DNA from: Allium sativum
Taxonomy: Eukaryota; Streptophyta; Magnoliopsida; Asparagales; Amaryllidaceae
Direction: 5' to 3'
DNA: 64,000 nt
Assembly (NCBI GenBank): GCA_030737875.1
Contig: CM060923.1
Location: 36,510,501 to 36,574,500, forward strand
Below the pieces are notes generated by a model, which had not been told where the DNA came from, did not search any database, and saw only the letters and a list, made by a program, of their open reading frames with translations. Positions within the stretch are counted from its first letter, which is position 1; the number at the start of each line of letters is the position of its first letter. Below, in pieces: positions 22,852-34,719 of the stretch. A program made the translations under genes and the position numbers.

Positions 22852-23259
22852 TCACTGAACCCCTAGGGTCACAAGAAATACGAGGGTCTTTCCATAACGA
22901 ATCAACAGTCTAACTACCCTCCTTTCACAATCTAGGATGGCACCCGACCTGGCTAGCCAATCCACCCCTAGAATCAAATTATAGCCCGTGAAACCAAGGA
23001 CAAAGGCGTTGCATTCAAATCCAACGCCCAAGATAGACACTCTCAAATCCCGACAAATCATTGAAGGATGAGCCAAACCACCAACAGGATTTGAGACTAG
23101 GATGGGATCCTTAACTAGACTAGTATTTAGGTGCAGTGTTTCAACTAACGAAGCAGATACTAACGAGTATGAAGCGCCAGAATCAAACAAAGTCCAAACA
23201 GGATGATAAAGAAAACCAAATTTCAACCTAGACGGTCCTACCCCCATCAGGTATACCAA
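22852..23259 (-). pseudogene. Aspartic protease domain of chromovirus A
   Basis: The minus frame (135 residues) carries the retropepsin active site WTLFDSGASYSLVS and, further on, LILGVDWLARSGAILDC, the second conserved block of Ty3/gypsy proteases. The domain itself looks unbroken. In a working element it would cleave the polyprotein. Here it is isolated, because gag and RT on either side are deleted or frameshifted. Confidence 0.85.
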
Positions 23260-23339
23260 CCGTGAGGGAATACAATTACCCTCCAGAAGATCCTGTACTT
23301 TGTCCTAGCCTCTTTGGATAATCCTAAGGTGTTCTGTTT

Positions 23340-23500
23340 CTCTAAAACAACTAGCCTTCTTCTTCACATTCTCCATTCGTGACCTCCCACCAAGATGAGG
23401 TTTCGTCCTTTGTTAACCAAACAACTATTTGAACCTTCCTCCCATCGTCTATCTTAAAGGTACCAACAAGCCCTCCACTTCCTTGGACTAACTTCTAGCC
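23340..23500 (-). pseudogene. Small gag remnant
   Basis: A minus-strand reading gives DDGRKVQIVVWLTKDETSSW followed by WEV, which resembles the KVQ-to-SWWE region of retrotransposon capsid proteins. Only about 160 bp is recognisable, and no CCHC zinc knuckle is seen. Only about 0.5 kb lies between protease and primer binding site, so most of gag is deleted. Confidence 0.5.
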
Positions 23501-23790
23501 CGAAAAATGTCTAAGTCCCTTGAAGTGGTTTTTCGTCCTTCGTACGGAAGTCCTTATTTATCTTAGAAAAAGCATCTATACGCGGAGGGGGGGAACTCAA
23601 AAAGAGAAAGAGGAAGAGATTCAAAACGCAGAATCGAAGGAAGGATATATGGCTCTTGGGGATTATGTTCTTAAAATAAACCTGTCTTTCAAAAATACTC
23701 TTCTACAAACATATTTTTGAAAGTATTCTTTATAAAAATGCTTTTGAAAAATAGTTTTTCAAAATATCTTATCTGTTCTGGTAACCTTCA

Positions 23791-23802
23791 GCTCTGATAC
23801 CA
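23791..23802 (-). other. Primer binding site of chromovirus A (initiator Met tRNA)
   Basis: The minus strand reads TGGTATCAGAGC two bases inside the 5' LTR (LTR edge at 23805). This is the standard plant LTR-retrotransposon match to the 3' end of initiator methionine tRNA. It fixes the element's orientation. Confidence 0.95.
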
Positions 23803-23804
23803 CG

Positions 23805-26800
23805 TGTAACACTCCACGTCCATTGATGTCACTCGCAAAAGGAATGCATTAACCTCCATGGAGCATTTTAAGTGAATATAGAATAGAAAATCACAACAAG
23901 ACAGATATAAAGCAGTATTTGAAAATTTAAAACTTTATTTATTGCAGCAGAAGGTAAATATGTTTGGTTACATCATCAAAAACCATAAACCAAAGTCAAG
24001 TACATAATATCCATCTTGATAAAACAAAGTACATAATCCCACTACTACAAATAGCCATAAATAAAATGATAGACTGAACTTTACTTCAGCAATCCAAATC
24101 CAAGTGCTCCCAAAGAGGTCCCAATCAAGCTCCACTAGTATTAGTCCCACCCTTAGAACCGGGGGGGAGGAAGAAAAGAGGTGGAAACAAAGGAGGTCAT
24201 ACATAAAGTCTGGCGAGTCCGATAACTCTAACAACATAATTATTAAAGCAATATGATAAGATATAAGCTGGAGAATAAGGTAATGACTGTGTGAACCACA
24301 TGGGTATGGCAAGGCAATCAAGAGAAACAGAGATAACGTTAATGGCGCTTCCTAATCAATATAGGGTAATTACTATACTCTACCGTACTGTATTGTACCG
24401 TACTGTACTAACACTAACTGCACCCCTACTAGTCACTCTAGAAATTTGATCCCTCTTGGCTAAATAGAACGATGATAGCTTCGTGTACTACTAGATGTAC
24501 CCACTATCCTCCATGTTTGACTATATATCTCTAGTTGCTATCATAGGTACCCAGCGTGTACCTATCCCCAGTAGATGTACCCCTTCAATAAGTAATAATG
24601 ATAATTCCATGTACTCCTACCTGACGTCATAGGTGCCGCCTGCTCCTATCTCTACTAGGTGTACCCCCTTAATAATTATTAATATAGTGGTAGCTTCGTG
24701 TACGCCTAGCTGACTACATAGGTGTCGTCTGCTCCTATCTCCACTAGGTGTACCCACTACCCTACCCCATTCGATTGGCTCCCTAACTCGTAGATACCCG
24801 TGCAGGTCCCACAGTGGGGTGTATCACTCCCCAATATGGCAACCTTATACCATGCAAGGAATGCACGGCTTATAACTACACGATGCAATAACGTCTTACC
24901 TACCATCCCGGACCCACGCACGCATGTGACCCCGTTGGACTTGCGTTGCCACCGCTAACCCGTTTTGGCCTCTAACAATCAGACCCAGTAGGCGTGTCCC
25001 GTCCTCGACTTGGGTCGAGCTCACAAAGATACATAATGGGCTACTGGAATGAAAAGGCCCCCCCATGCTTGACACAAGCTTTCCACCTAGGTTAGGTCCC
25101 CTCTAGTACATCCCACTTAACCCCCTTCATGTCCACTTACATGTTTTAAATTTGGTTAAGGGTTTCTATTAGTAATTCCATATGCCACCCAAGGCACCCA
25201 CTTAACCCCTATGTCCCACTTACATGTTTTACCTTGGTTAAGTGTTACTAATTGTATTTCCTCATGCCACCCAAGGCACCCACTTAACCCCCATGTCCCA
25301 CCACATGTTTTACTTTGGTTAAGTGTTTCTTAATTTATTACTACCGTAACCCCTGTAGGACCTCTCACATTAGACTGGCATTTGTGGCTGTTGGATTTGC
25401 CGGGTGGGTCCGGGCAGTCTTACACCACAAACGAGCCTAACCTCGTGTCCATACAATTGTTACGCATTTAGTTTGGGTCTTTGACCTCTCACATTGGGCT
25501 ACCATTTGTGGCTGCTGGATTTGTCGGGCGGGTCCGGGCAATCTTACACCACAAATGAGTCCAACCTCGTGTCTTAGGCAATCAATTATACATAATTAAT
25601 TTTCCCTAAATTTGAATCACTTTCCCTATTCAAATTTCCATATTTATTTATGTCCATAATTTATCACCTAAATTAAAATCATCTATTTATGGTATATAAA
25701 TTATACCAATTTCATCACTAATTAATTTTATTCCTTAAAATTAATTACATGCCTTTTTAGGTCATTACATGCCAAATTCACAATATGTGTGTATCCGCTA
25801 TTATCCCCATCGTACCCCCGTCATTCGTTCGCTTAACATGACATATACATATTAGACTAGCAAATAGTCTAATACTTAAAAAAAGGGAATAAATGTCATA
25901 AAGTCACATACACACAATAATAGATCTAATTTGCATCTAACTTGCAATTAAGAATTACAACATACTTGCGTAGTCTTTGTATTATCAAGGATCCAAATAT
26001 CATTGATCTAAAAGGTGTGAACTTGCTTGTATGAACATAGTTTTACACCCAACTAGCCTAGATAATTATCCCAAACTTACATAAACTATGTATGTCGTCA
26101 ACCTAAATATAAAGGTGTCATCTTGCATAACTATGGATCCAACAAAAGGTGTTAACCTGAGTAAACTATGGATCCACATAAAGGTGTAAACTTGCATAAC
26201 TATGCATGTCATAGTTTCAACATAAAAATGTCAACTTGAATATGGATCTAAACTTTAAAGTGTGAACTTGTATATATGTGAATCCAATTATCACTTAAAC
26301 TTGCATATGAACATAATACTTATACGAACTAGCATATGTTCCACATCCATATTCGCATAAAAACTGATGTTATAAACCTAGGTGATTGGATTATAAAAAG
26401 GGATTCATTGACACAAGTTAACATCATGAACTACTAGCATATATTTTAGATCCAAACTTACATAACATCATATAACTCGCATACAACTTGCGTGATCCTA
26501 TTAACTTGCATAACATCATATGTACAACTTGCATAATCATATTAACTTTCATAACATCATATATGAAACTTGCATAATCATATTAACTTGCATAACATCA
26601 TATATGAAACTTGTATAATCATATTTACTTGCATAACATCATATATGAAACTTGCATAATCATATTAATCTTGCATAACATCATACATGAAACTTGCATG
26701 ACATCATATATAAAACTTGCATAACATCATATAATATGAATCAAGTTAACATACATGATTAAACATATGAATTAGATTCACAACCACAACTTATAATCCA

Positions 26801-27263
26801 ACATATATCACATCATAATTAATTTAGCAATTATTTTGTTAAAGTGATCGAACTCACAACTCAAAAGCGGTCTTGAGTTCTGAATTCTGATTTCTGAAGT
26901 TGTAATAGCTCTCCTTTGAAGAAGATTCGTTGTTAGGGTTGAATAAAACTGATTTGATTTGATGTTCTTCCTCTCTAATTGGTGGCGGCTGCTCTAGGGT
27001 TCAAGATGACAGCATGACGGCCATCGTTTTAGTTTTAATTTTGATTTAGGGTTTGAGTCTATGGGTCTTTTTATAGAGTTTTGAATTTATTTACAGCCGT
27101 CAGATCACTCTAGAATCCATCTAGGCCTTAGAAACCAAGAAATGATGTCAACAGACCAACCAGAAATCGCCACCTAAGCCCTAAAACATAAAATTTCGTC
27201 ATAGACCATTTAGGGCCGACGGGACCAATTCCAAACCTCCTGAGTCGACCCTGGGGTCGACCC
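23805..27263 (-). repeat. 5' LTR of chromovirus A, outer 370 bp lost
   Basis: It begins TGTAACACTCC at 23805 and follows the 3' LTR through all its arrays, the 41-bp repeats and the TATA box (27067-27076). It stops matching after GGGGTCGACCC at about 27263. The missing part corresponds to 18854-19223, which holds much of the GTCGAC cluster, the tRNA-like stretch and the LTR terminus. A different repeat follows. Transcription from this copy would lack its upstream region. Confidence 0.9.
25357..25573. repeat. Tandem hairpin pair in the 5' LTR of A
   Basis: It is the sister of the pair at 16920-17134. Arms TTTGTGG and CCACAAA are kept in both units. It differs by a few substitutions in the core and outer arms (for example ATTGGGC in unit 2). 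Confidence 0.85.
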
Positions 27264-28065
27264 GAGACCAAATTTATTCACGATTGAAGGTAACAAGTAT
27301 TGGACATCATCATTACAATCGTCTACAATATTTGGTCAAGTATTCGGGAGACATTATTTTGCATGTAGGAAGTCTTGCGAAAAATTAGTTGTCCTTCTTC
27401 TTCCTCAAGGCTTAGGCTATCATTAATGATGTCAAATTCCTTCTTGAGTTGTCAAATCATAAAAATGGCAACCCTTTTAAAGTACAAGGTAGGAGATATT
27501 TATAGGTAGTGGATTAGATGGGAGTAGGTGAGATTTGAGGACCATACCAGGAATTTCACATCCCGAAGAGGGGGCATAGAGAATTTGCATCTCAGAAGTG
27601 TTGTAGTGGAAGCTTCGCGTCTCCTTTAAAGGAAACGAATTTCGTATCTCATGGGACGCGAAATTCGTATCCCAAGGAATACGAAGTTGCATCCCTGGAA
27701 GGACGTGCATACTCGCATACTGGGGAATGCAAAGTCGCATCCCAAGGGGATGCGAGCTTCCCGGAAGGATGTGTAATCATATCTCTGATATATGTAAATT
27801 CTTGCATCTGGAGGGATGCAAATTGCATTGACGAGGCAAGAGATGCGAAAAACTCGGTCGAACAGAAGTGGGGGGATGCGAATTGTTTGGGATGCAATGC
27901 GATGTGAAATGAAGTTTTTTGATGGGTTGTGCGGCCTACTCCCGCATGACTCCTTCTGGGCCTACATCCTGAGTGTTTCGACAACACTTCGATTTTTTGT
28001 ACCGTGTGATGGACAGAGTCAAGTAGGTCTGGTATGCTTTTAGGAACTGGACCAAAACGTCGGTT
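27264..28065. mobile_element. Fragment of LTR-like family E with GCATCC palindromes
   Basis: It matches 43170-43900 in order: a GTCCTTCTTCTTCCTCA-type block, TATTTATAGGT, GAGTAGGTGAGATTTG-GGACCA, then many GCATCCC/GGGATGC words in both orientations (27550-27840). It abuts the truncated LTR of A on the left and an AC/TA microsatellite on the right. No protein is supported. The minus-strand ORFs here are driven by the repeats. Confidence 0.55.
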
Positions 28066-28066
28066 A

Positions 28067-28098
<32 letters not shown>
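28066..28098. repeat. (AC)n(TA)n microsatellite at an LTR boundary
   Basis: About nine AC units run into about eight TA units. The sequence immediately right (AACACCCTAC) is an LTR head that has lost its initial TG. Confidence 0.9.
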
Positions 28099-28099
<1 letters not shown>

Positions 28100-30465
28100 A
28101 CACCCTACATTTCTTAATGTTACCCGTATAATAATTTCACTAAGAAAAATGAAGTGCACAGGTATAAAACAACATCGCAAAGGCTAAAATTCACAATACA
28201 ATATAAATGAAACACAACGGAATTTGAAATTTCATTTAAGGAAAAATAAGAAATTCTATTACATCATAAGTCATAAAACCATGATTGTCTCATAAAACAA
28301 CAAATTAGAGTACCAAATAAAAAGTATCCCTCAAAATCAAGTACAAAAAATAACCTAACATGGAAAGGTACATGTAAGCACAAAGAACAAGGCAAATGAG
28401 AATCTTCAAAGGACTGAGCTGGGTCAAAGCTCGGTCAGGCACTAGATCCTTCACCCTGAGAACCTAAGGGGAAAGGAAGGAAGAAAATAAAAAGGAAATA
28501 AGTCAGACATAAAGCCTCATGAGTTCAGTAATTACTAGCATGAGTGATAAAAAAGGAAATCTAGACAGGATAATAAATTGGAGCTCAATACAGTGAATTA
28601 GAAAAAGAATATAGTCAATTATCAAAACATTCGATTTATGCACCAATTACTACGAGTTATAAATTAGGATAAAACGTAATTCTGCCCATCGATAGGCTCA
28701 TATCCACAATTGCGATAACTTATGCCGACTATGGTCCCGGGTTTATCAGACCCAACCCATCAGCTCTAAGGATATAGCGTAAATCACTGGCATCAGAACA
28801 TCTTATCTTCCTTAATCAGTGCAACGCACGCTCATTACCACATCGGAACACGCCCGTACCCACCATGTTTGGATCCCTTACTACCCAGTTCAGTTTAAGT
28901 GTGCCTCTGCCTACTGTGAGACCTCGATGTAGTGTGATAAAGAAGAATACTGACAGATAGGAATCCCTGACCAAATATTCAAATTGACAAAATTCACCCA
29001 TAGACTTAATCCCCAATAATTATTTTAATCGGCCTCTTATTTTCCCTAATCAGCCTACCTTACTGTCGGAACAGAATAATACTACGAGCCCTTTATTTTC
29101 CTTAATCAGTTGTCGTTGCCGAAACGTCCCCTACTTCACATGCTTAATAATTCATTTATTTTTAAAGTTAATTCCTATCTTAAGTTTACTAATAAGCCAA
29201 TCTTCTTCAAAAACTTCAATTTACAAGTTGTCTATAAACATCTATTTTGTTTAATTTCACTGTACGACCCAACCTCCACCATTATCATCTATCCAAATAA
29301 GTTTATTCAGTTTATCAAAGTTACAATCGAATTTTATTTTATTGCATATTTTGAATTATCCAATTTTATCCTTTTACATATTTCTAATTTTTCCCAATTG
29401 CGCCTTTATCGCCAAATTTCATATTTTAACCCAAACAGCGCATAAACCGAAATAAATAAATGGTTTAGGCTCATGAAGGCCTGAACTCAACGTCTAAATA
29501 AAAAGAATAATGGCCTGGGCTCTCGTATGCCCCGGGCTTAGATAAACAAGAACAAATCTGAAATAAAATAAGGCTAAGACCGAACTATAATGAAATTTCA
29601 TACAAAGAAAAAGGGGTGTAGATGAACTGAATAAAACAACAGTAACATAATAGATTACTGAATAAGAAAGAAGAGGGGATATAAGCAGAATTTAGATTTA
29701 CATAGATATTTTAATTGAAATCAGAAGGAATCTACAACTTATTATGCTACCAAGAAAAACCCCATTTTGTACTAAGTCTTGCAATTACCGAAATATACTC
29801 ACAATTTTTAAAGCAATCCAATTTAGCCCCAGTAGGAAAATCTCTATTTATGAATATTCTCCAAGAATATGCAAATCCAAGCCTCAAGACACCATTAGAG
29901 ATAATTAAGAAGAGGTTATTTGAGATGGAGGCAGAGAATGGAACAACGAGGAATAGGTCAGGTTTCAGAGCATATTTATAATAGAGCTAGCGTGTTTTAG
30001 ATAACTGGATTTTAAGTAAAAAAATTAGGTCCAATAGATTTAAGAATTCTCCTGAAGAACGCACCCCAAAAGCCAGCCAAAACAATCGAAGACGTGCTCA
30101 CCAGGTTGGGCACGTTGCCCAGGTGGGTCAACCCATTCAACAGGTAGGTCGACCTCTAGGTCGACCCACTTGGGGTATGGGTCGACCCCCGGGTCGATCT
30201 AGCTATGAGCTAGGTCGCCCATTTGATCGTGATTAGCGCTATAATTTAATTCTGTTTAATTCGATGTTTATTTTTGTTCCAAATTCGAATTTCAAACTTC
30301 TTTCTTTAAGATCTTTTTCGTTATAAGTTCGATTTTAGCAAACCAAATGCCTATCTTAGACAGAATTTCGTAACGGACTCAATGGCGCAACCCCCATTTC
30401 CCAGTATTTTTTTGATTAATATTTATTTTATTAATATATTAATTCAACCACTTTATTCAACTTTT

Positions 30466-30470
<5 letters not shown>
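28099..30470 (-). mobile_element. Degraded Ty3/gypsy LTR (LTR-C)
   Basis: The head AACACCC and the block GTCAGACATAAAGCCTCATGAG (28501-) correspond to the LTR-A head. At the right are a minus-strand TATTATAAATATG (about 29965-29977), a GTCGAC cluster (30125-30205) and a TCGTAACGGA-CAATGGCGC-ACCC block also seen near the end of LTR-H (5215-5245). I could not find the hairpin pair in it. It ends in a long TA/CA microsatellite and not in a clean GTTACA edge. Confidence 0.6.
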
Positions 30471-30518
<48 letters not shown>

Positions 30519-30530
30519 CACACACACACT
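30471..30530. repeat. (TA)n(CA)n microsatellite at an LTR junction
   Basis: A run of about 20 TA units followed by about nine CA units lies exactly between the tail of LTR-C and the truncated start of LTR-D. Confidence 0.92.
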
Positions 30531-30532
30531 TG

Positions 30533-30751
30533 GACATCTCACATTAAGCTGTCCACTTGTAGATGTTGAATTTATCAGACGATTTCGGGCAAGCTTCTAC
30601 TACAAGAAAGTCCTAACCTCGCATCATAGTGTTATAATTATATTGGCCCATGACACCAAGACCTCTCACATTAATCAGTCTTACTTGTAGATGTTGGATA
30701 TGCTGGTCGATTCCGGGCTGGCTTCTAGTGCAAGCAATGGTTAACCTCGTG
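30533..30751. repeat. Tandem hairpin pair in LTR-D
   Basis: In unit 1, CTTGTAG (30556-30562) pairs with CTACAAG (30600-30606). In unit 2, TTAATCA (30671-30677) pairs with TGGTTAA (30738-30744, one wobble) and CTTG with CAAG. The frame ACATTA ... CTAACCTCG or TTAACCTCG is kept, while the arm sequences differ from all other LTRs. Confidence 0.8.
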
Positions 30752-31301
30752 TCCGTGTATCATTAGTTATAATCAGAGTCATTAACTCGCACACATGCAT
30801 ACTATTCCTGTGGGGATATTCAAATTCAAATTCCTAGTTTAAACGCATTAAGTACATATCTAATACACATTTATATTATGTTGAATATATATATATATGC
30901 CGTAAATCAGGCATGCATAAATAAACGTCGTAATTCATTTAAAATGTCAATCCCTAGCAAGTCAAAGGCGTACAAGTTCATTTCCCAAATTTCTCTAAAT
31001 TATAGTATAAACATGCATATCAACATATAATAACTAAAATGGGAAAATAACAATATCACCACAAAACTTGTAACCCAGGTTTGATTCGATTACCTCAATA
31101 ATAAAAGATAAACAACGTGCCATATTTTCCAATGTATATATATAATTTCCATTTTGAGACAGATTCACCTTTTGTGTTAATTTTGTATATAAAACCTCAA
31201 TACTTTAGTATCTTGTGAATAATATGTTCAAATGATCTATTTTAAAATAGTTGTTTAAACCTATTCAATTCACAATACTCAAAGTTTTAACCTTTTGTAA
31301 C

Positions 31302-31308
<7 letters not shown>

Positions 31309-31357
<49 letters not shown>
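31309..31357. repeat. (AC)n(TA)n microsatellite
   Basis: About 18 AC units followed by about seven TA units, inside LTR-D. Confidence 0.92.
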
Positions 31358-31358
<1 letters not shown>

Positions 31359-32280
31359 AACTTATAGTAAAATAAACCTGACCAAAATAGAGAATTATAC
31401 CACACCAAAATGCATTTCTTTTATTATCTTAATAATCAAAACCCTCATACACAAATATATTGACCATCTCCGTAAAATTAAAAAATAGGGACTTTGGAGA
31501 ATGTTTAATATTATATTTTCATTTAGATCCAAATTCCCTTCGGAATATAGATCAAGACCCACACTATAAAATATATAAAATGGTAAACTGATGTCATTTC
31601 CACTCACAGAGATTTGTAGAAGATATTGGTGGAAAACTGGTATAGAATACCCCAAAAATCTAGATTATCAGCTTTTGATGAAACGAACTCGAACTTCTCC
31701 TAAAATATGTATAAGAGAATCAAAGTATAGATTCTCATATATATATATATATAAAACTTAATTTCATAGTTTACACATAAGAATTTTGATCTAGGGAGTT
31801 AGAAGTTTAGATCTAGAAAGATAGGATTTAGAAGAAGAACCTATCCTGAGGTCTGGAATTAAGAAATGGAGAAACAAAGTGAAGGCACAAGAATTAAATG
31901 AAGAATATGGTTTGGGAGAGGTAAGAGGGTGGTATATGTAGTTGTAAGTGTTAATAAAAACCGTAGGATCTATAAGATTAAATCCTAGTTGTACATATTT
32001 GCAATATATATAAAAAAACCTCACAGAAACAAGCCATTCAGCACCTTGAAATGACCAAGCGGTCGACCCCTTAGCTAGGAGCGGTTGACCACTTAGGACA
32101 TGATTTGTCCAGGAAATTTGATTTCCTTGTTAACGACCTAATTTATTAAACATTCATTTATTATATTGATTTCTTTCCTTTGTTTGCTTATTCTTGTTAC
32201 CCATTATTTATAAATATATACACATAAATTCAAATTTATAGGAATATTATTTTCATGATAATCCTCAATTAATAAACTTC

Positions 32281-32322
32281 ATATATATATATATATATCT
32301 GTGTGTGTGTGTGTGTGTGTGT
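32281..32322. repeat. (TA)n(TG)n microsatellite
   Basis: About nine TA units, a short break, then about 11 TG units, near the right end of LTR-D. Confidence 0.92.
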
Positions 32323-32582
32323 GAAACTCAAACCTTGTATGCTAATATTTATGCACAACCTGTTTTATTAATATCATTTGCATACAGACTCCATTTTCAG
32401 TAAATAAAATATGTAAATGGATTAGAATCTCGCCACGAACGCAACTGTAATACTTTCGTGGTCCAATTTCAACTTATTCAAAATTCTTATTTTCAGCCGA
32501 TTAATATTATATGAATTTATTATTGTTTATATTTAATTTAAGTACCTATGTCTATTTAGGGTATATTTTACGGTGTGTTACT

Positions 32583-33960
32583 GAAACTTTGGTGACTAAG
32601 TGCCAAGAAGGGTTTTTCGAGCCGGGATCAACCATAAAAGCTCCAACCATAATAGTTTTTCCGGTGGTCACAATGATCGGTAGACTCGGTAGGTAAGTCT
32701 AAGAAGACCTAAATAGCACTCCAAGTCTCGGTGATCGAATGGTAGGAAAGGCAAAGTCTTCAGTCTCTTAATGAAACCACCAGAATGCTGATGAGCAAAA
32801 TTTGGCAAAATACCCAACGAGCTCCAAGACAATGAAATGAAACGTCGACAGTGGAGATAATATGCGGGAATGCATATAACACAGTGGTTCGGTTCATGAG
32901 AACCTACATCCACTTTGAAGGCTTATCTCTTTTATTAAGTTCTTTGTACGAGTTTACGATGGTGGGAACAACAGTTACATGTCACTATAATGGAAATGGT
33001 GGAAGAAAGGTTTTAGCATGTGTAAAGTGAAGGTAAGTCCCTTCTTCTCTAAATGCCTCAACAAACCAAAATGGTCCAAGTTTCGATGGAGTATGCATGA
33101 GAGGTTCTAAAGGTCTTTTCCTTCTTCCGAAAGTGTTCAAAGAGCCAAGAGCCAACCTTTTTCACGTTGTAGGTTGGGAGGTATTTATAGAAGAGCTGGA
33201 GGAAGTGAGGCAGGTAGTAGTAGGTGGGATGTGGGGTCTATGCACGTAATTCGTACCCTGGGGTCGATACCGATCATGGGACTTATCTTTTTCCTTAAAG
33301 CTCTTCTACTTCATATCTTGGAATCCTTATGCCCGTACCGACCCCATAACTTTGTTGGATCTTGAAGTTGTGCTGGGGATACGAAAAGAGGAAGGGAATT
33401 GTTTCCAAAATTTCCTAGAAGTGAGGGCAACGAAGTGAGTGGATGGATTTCTACTGATCCAGGAGTCATAATTTGGAGATACGGTTTTTGGTAAAGGAGT
33501 GGGATATGGTTTTTGGTGAAGGAGTGGGTTTCCAAAGACCCCGAGAGTTGTATCTTGGTATAAGAAATTGGGATGATGGAATTTTGAGGAGTTATTGAGG
33601 GACTTCGGGACATGAATCTTTATCGTATTGAATGCCGATCCCGAGTGTTTGGCTAGATTTGAGAAGTTTTGGTCTAGCCGAGACGACTATTAATTCTTGT
33701 ATGACTCCATCAGCGCTTGAGTCATTAAATGTTTCGGAAATGCTTCCAGGCTGTTGAACCATGCAATGGGCCAAGTCGTGTGGGTTTGGACTATTTTTTA
33801 GTCAGGCCAAAAGGAAAATTAATAATACTCAATACCAATCTCCAAATTCCATCTATATTGTTCGTCGAATGACGGTGATGACACGTTCCAAATTTTTACG
33901 AATGGTTTGTGCATCGTTTTCGGAATTCAAAATAAGTCAAACCAGAATATCGTAAATATT
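32583..33960. mobile_element. Diverged LTR-like copy related to family E
   Basis: A CAGTGGTTCGG ... CCTACATCCACTTT block (32881-32917) and a following TACGAGTTTACGATGG-like block match the layout at 43020-43110. A TATTTATAG and GTGGGATGTGGGG region (33181-33240) matches the family E body. The TTCGG-CCTAC-TCCACT signature is common in plant retrotransposon LTRs. No ORF here has a recognisable domain. The edges are uncertain. Confidence 0.4.
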
Positions 33961-34719
33961 CCATTTCAAACGTGTTAAGTTTTGAAAATTTCAAATCTTC
34001 ATATTATATCTTATAAAGTTTTATTTGGTTATAAAACAATTCATTTAGAGCTTATCTTACAAGTCAAATTCACGTCATTTATTCGTTATCGTTTAGATTA
34101 CTAAACTTCATAAATCTCCCTTTCTAATTTCCAACATCATTTATAAGTTTCTCACAGGTTCTTATGTCATTTTATAAACTTAGTTCAAACACTTGGAAAT
34201 CAACTATAAAACTCATTTGTTAATAACTTGGTTTTATTACTCCATGTTCTTCTCTTTACAAACTTACTTAAGTTTCAACATTTAGAAATCATTTATCAAA
34301 CTAAGTCATTTATTTAAAATCTTCATTTATAACTTCATAAATGTCAATCTTAGGACTTAATTACGTTTCAACACTTGAAAACGTTATTTATAAAACTTGA
34401 TTTGTAAATAGGAATTTGTTCTAAAACCATTTATAATATATGATTATAAGTCCTCGGTTATTTATAAAACAATATTTTATATAATCCTTATATAAAATCA
34501 ATTCAAAATCATGTTTTTGTCATAAAATAATTTACAACTTCAGAACTTCTTCATTTTTGACCTATGATAAAACTTTACATTCAAAATGCTGAATTTTAAG
34601 CCGTCTGCCACCAAACATTTGACCAATATTGTTTATTCATAGTAATATAGCGGTGTTGAATTTTAAATAAGCAAACATCATTCAAATTAGGTTCTAGTGA
34701 TACTTAGGTTAGACAGTTT

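Larger units (their letters stand above)
15360..27263 (-). mobile_element. Defective Ty3/gypsy chromovirus A (long LTRs, probably Tekay/Del type)
   Basis: This is a minus-strand element with its 3' LTR on the left (15360-19223) and its 5' LTR on the right (23805-27263, outer end truncated). A primer binding site lies inside the 5' LTR and a polypurine tract inside the 3' LTR. The internal region is only about 4.6 kb. It holds remnants of gag, protease, the RT tail, RNase H, integrase and chromodomain in Ty3/gypsy order. Long LTRs plus a chromodomain fit the Tekay/Del clade. Large deletions, a frameshift, stops and an hAT MITE make it non-functional. The left flank is ATATT (15355-15359), but no matching TSD exists on the truncated right side. 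Confidence 0.92.
30531..32582 (-). mobile_element. Partial Ty3/gypsy LTR (LTR-D)
   Basis: It begins abruptly with the hairpin pair (30533-30751), so the head is missing. An AT-rich tract follows, then AC/TA microsatellites (31309-31357), a minus-strand TATA-rich tract (about 32003-32016), GGTCGACC and GGTTGACC words (32059-32095), and an edge resembling GGTGTGTTAC at about 32582. The order matches the right two thirds of LTR-A. Confidence 0.6.

Noticed and set aside
30382..30690. Plus-strand ORF spanning the TA/CA microsatellite
   Set aside because: The IYIYIY and THTHT peptide runs come from the microsatellite, and it crosses an LTR junction.
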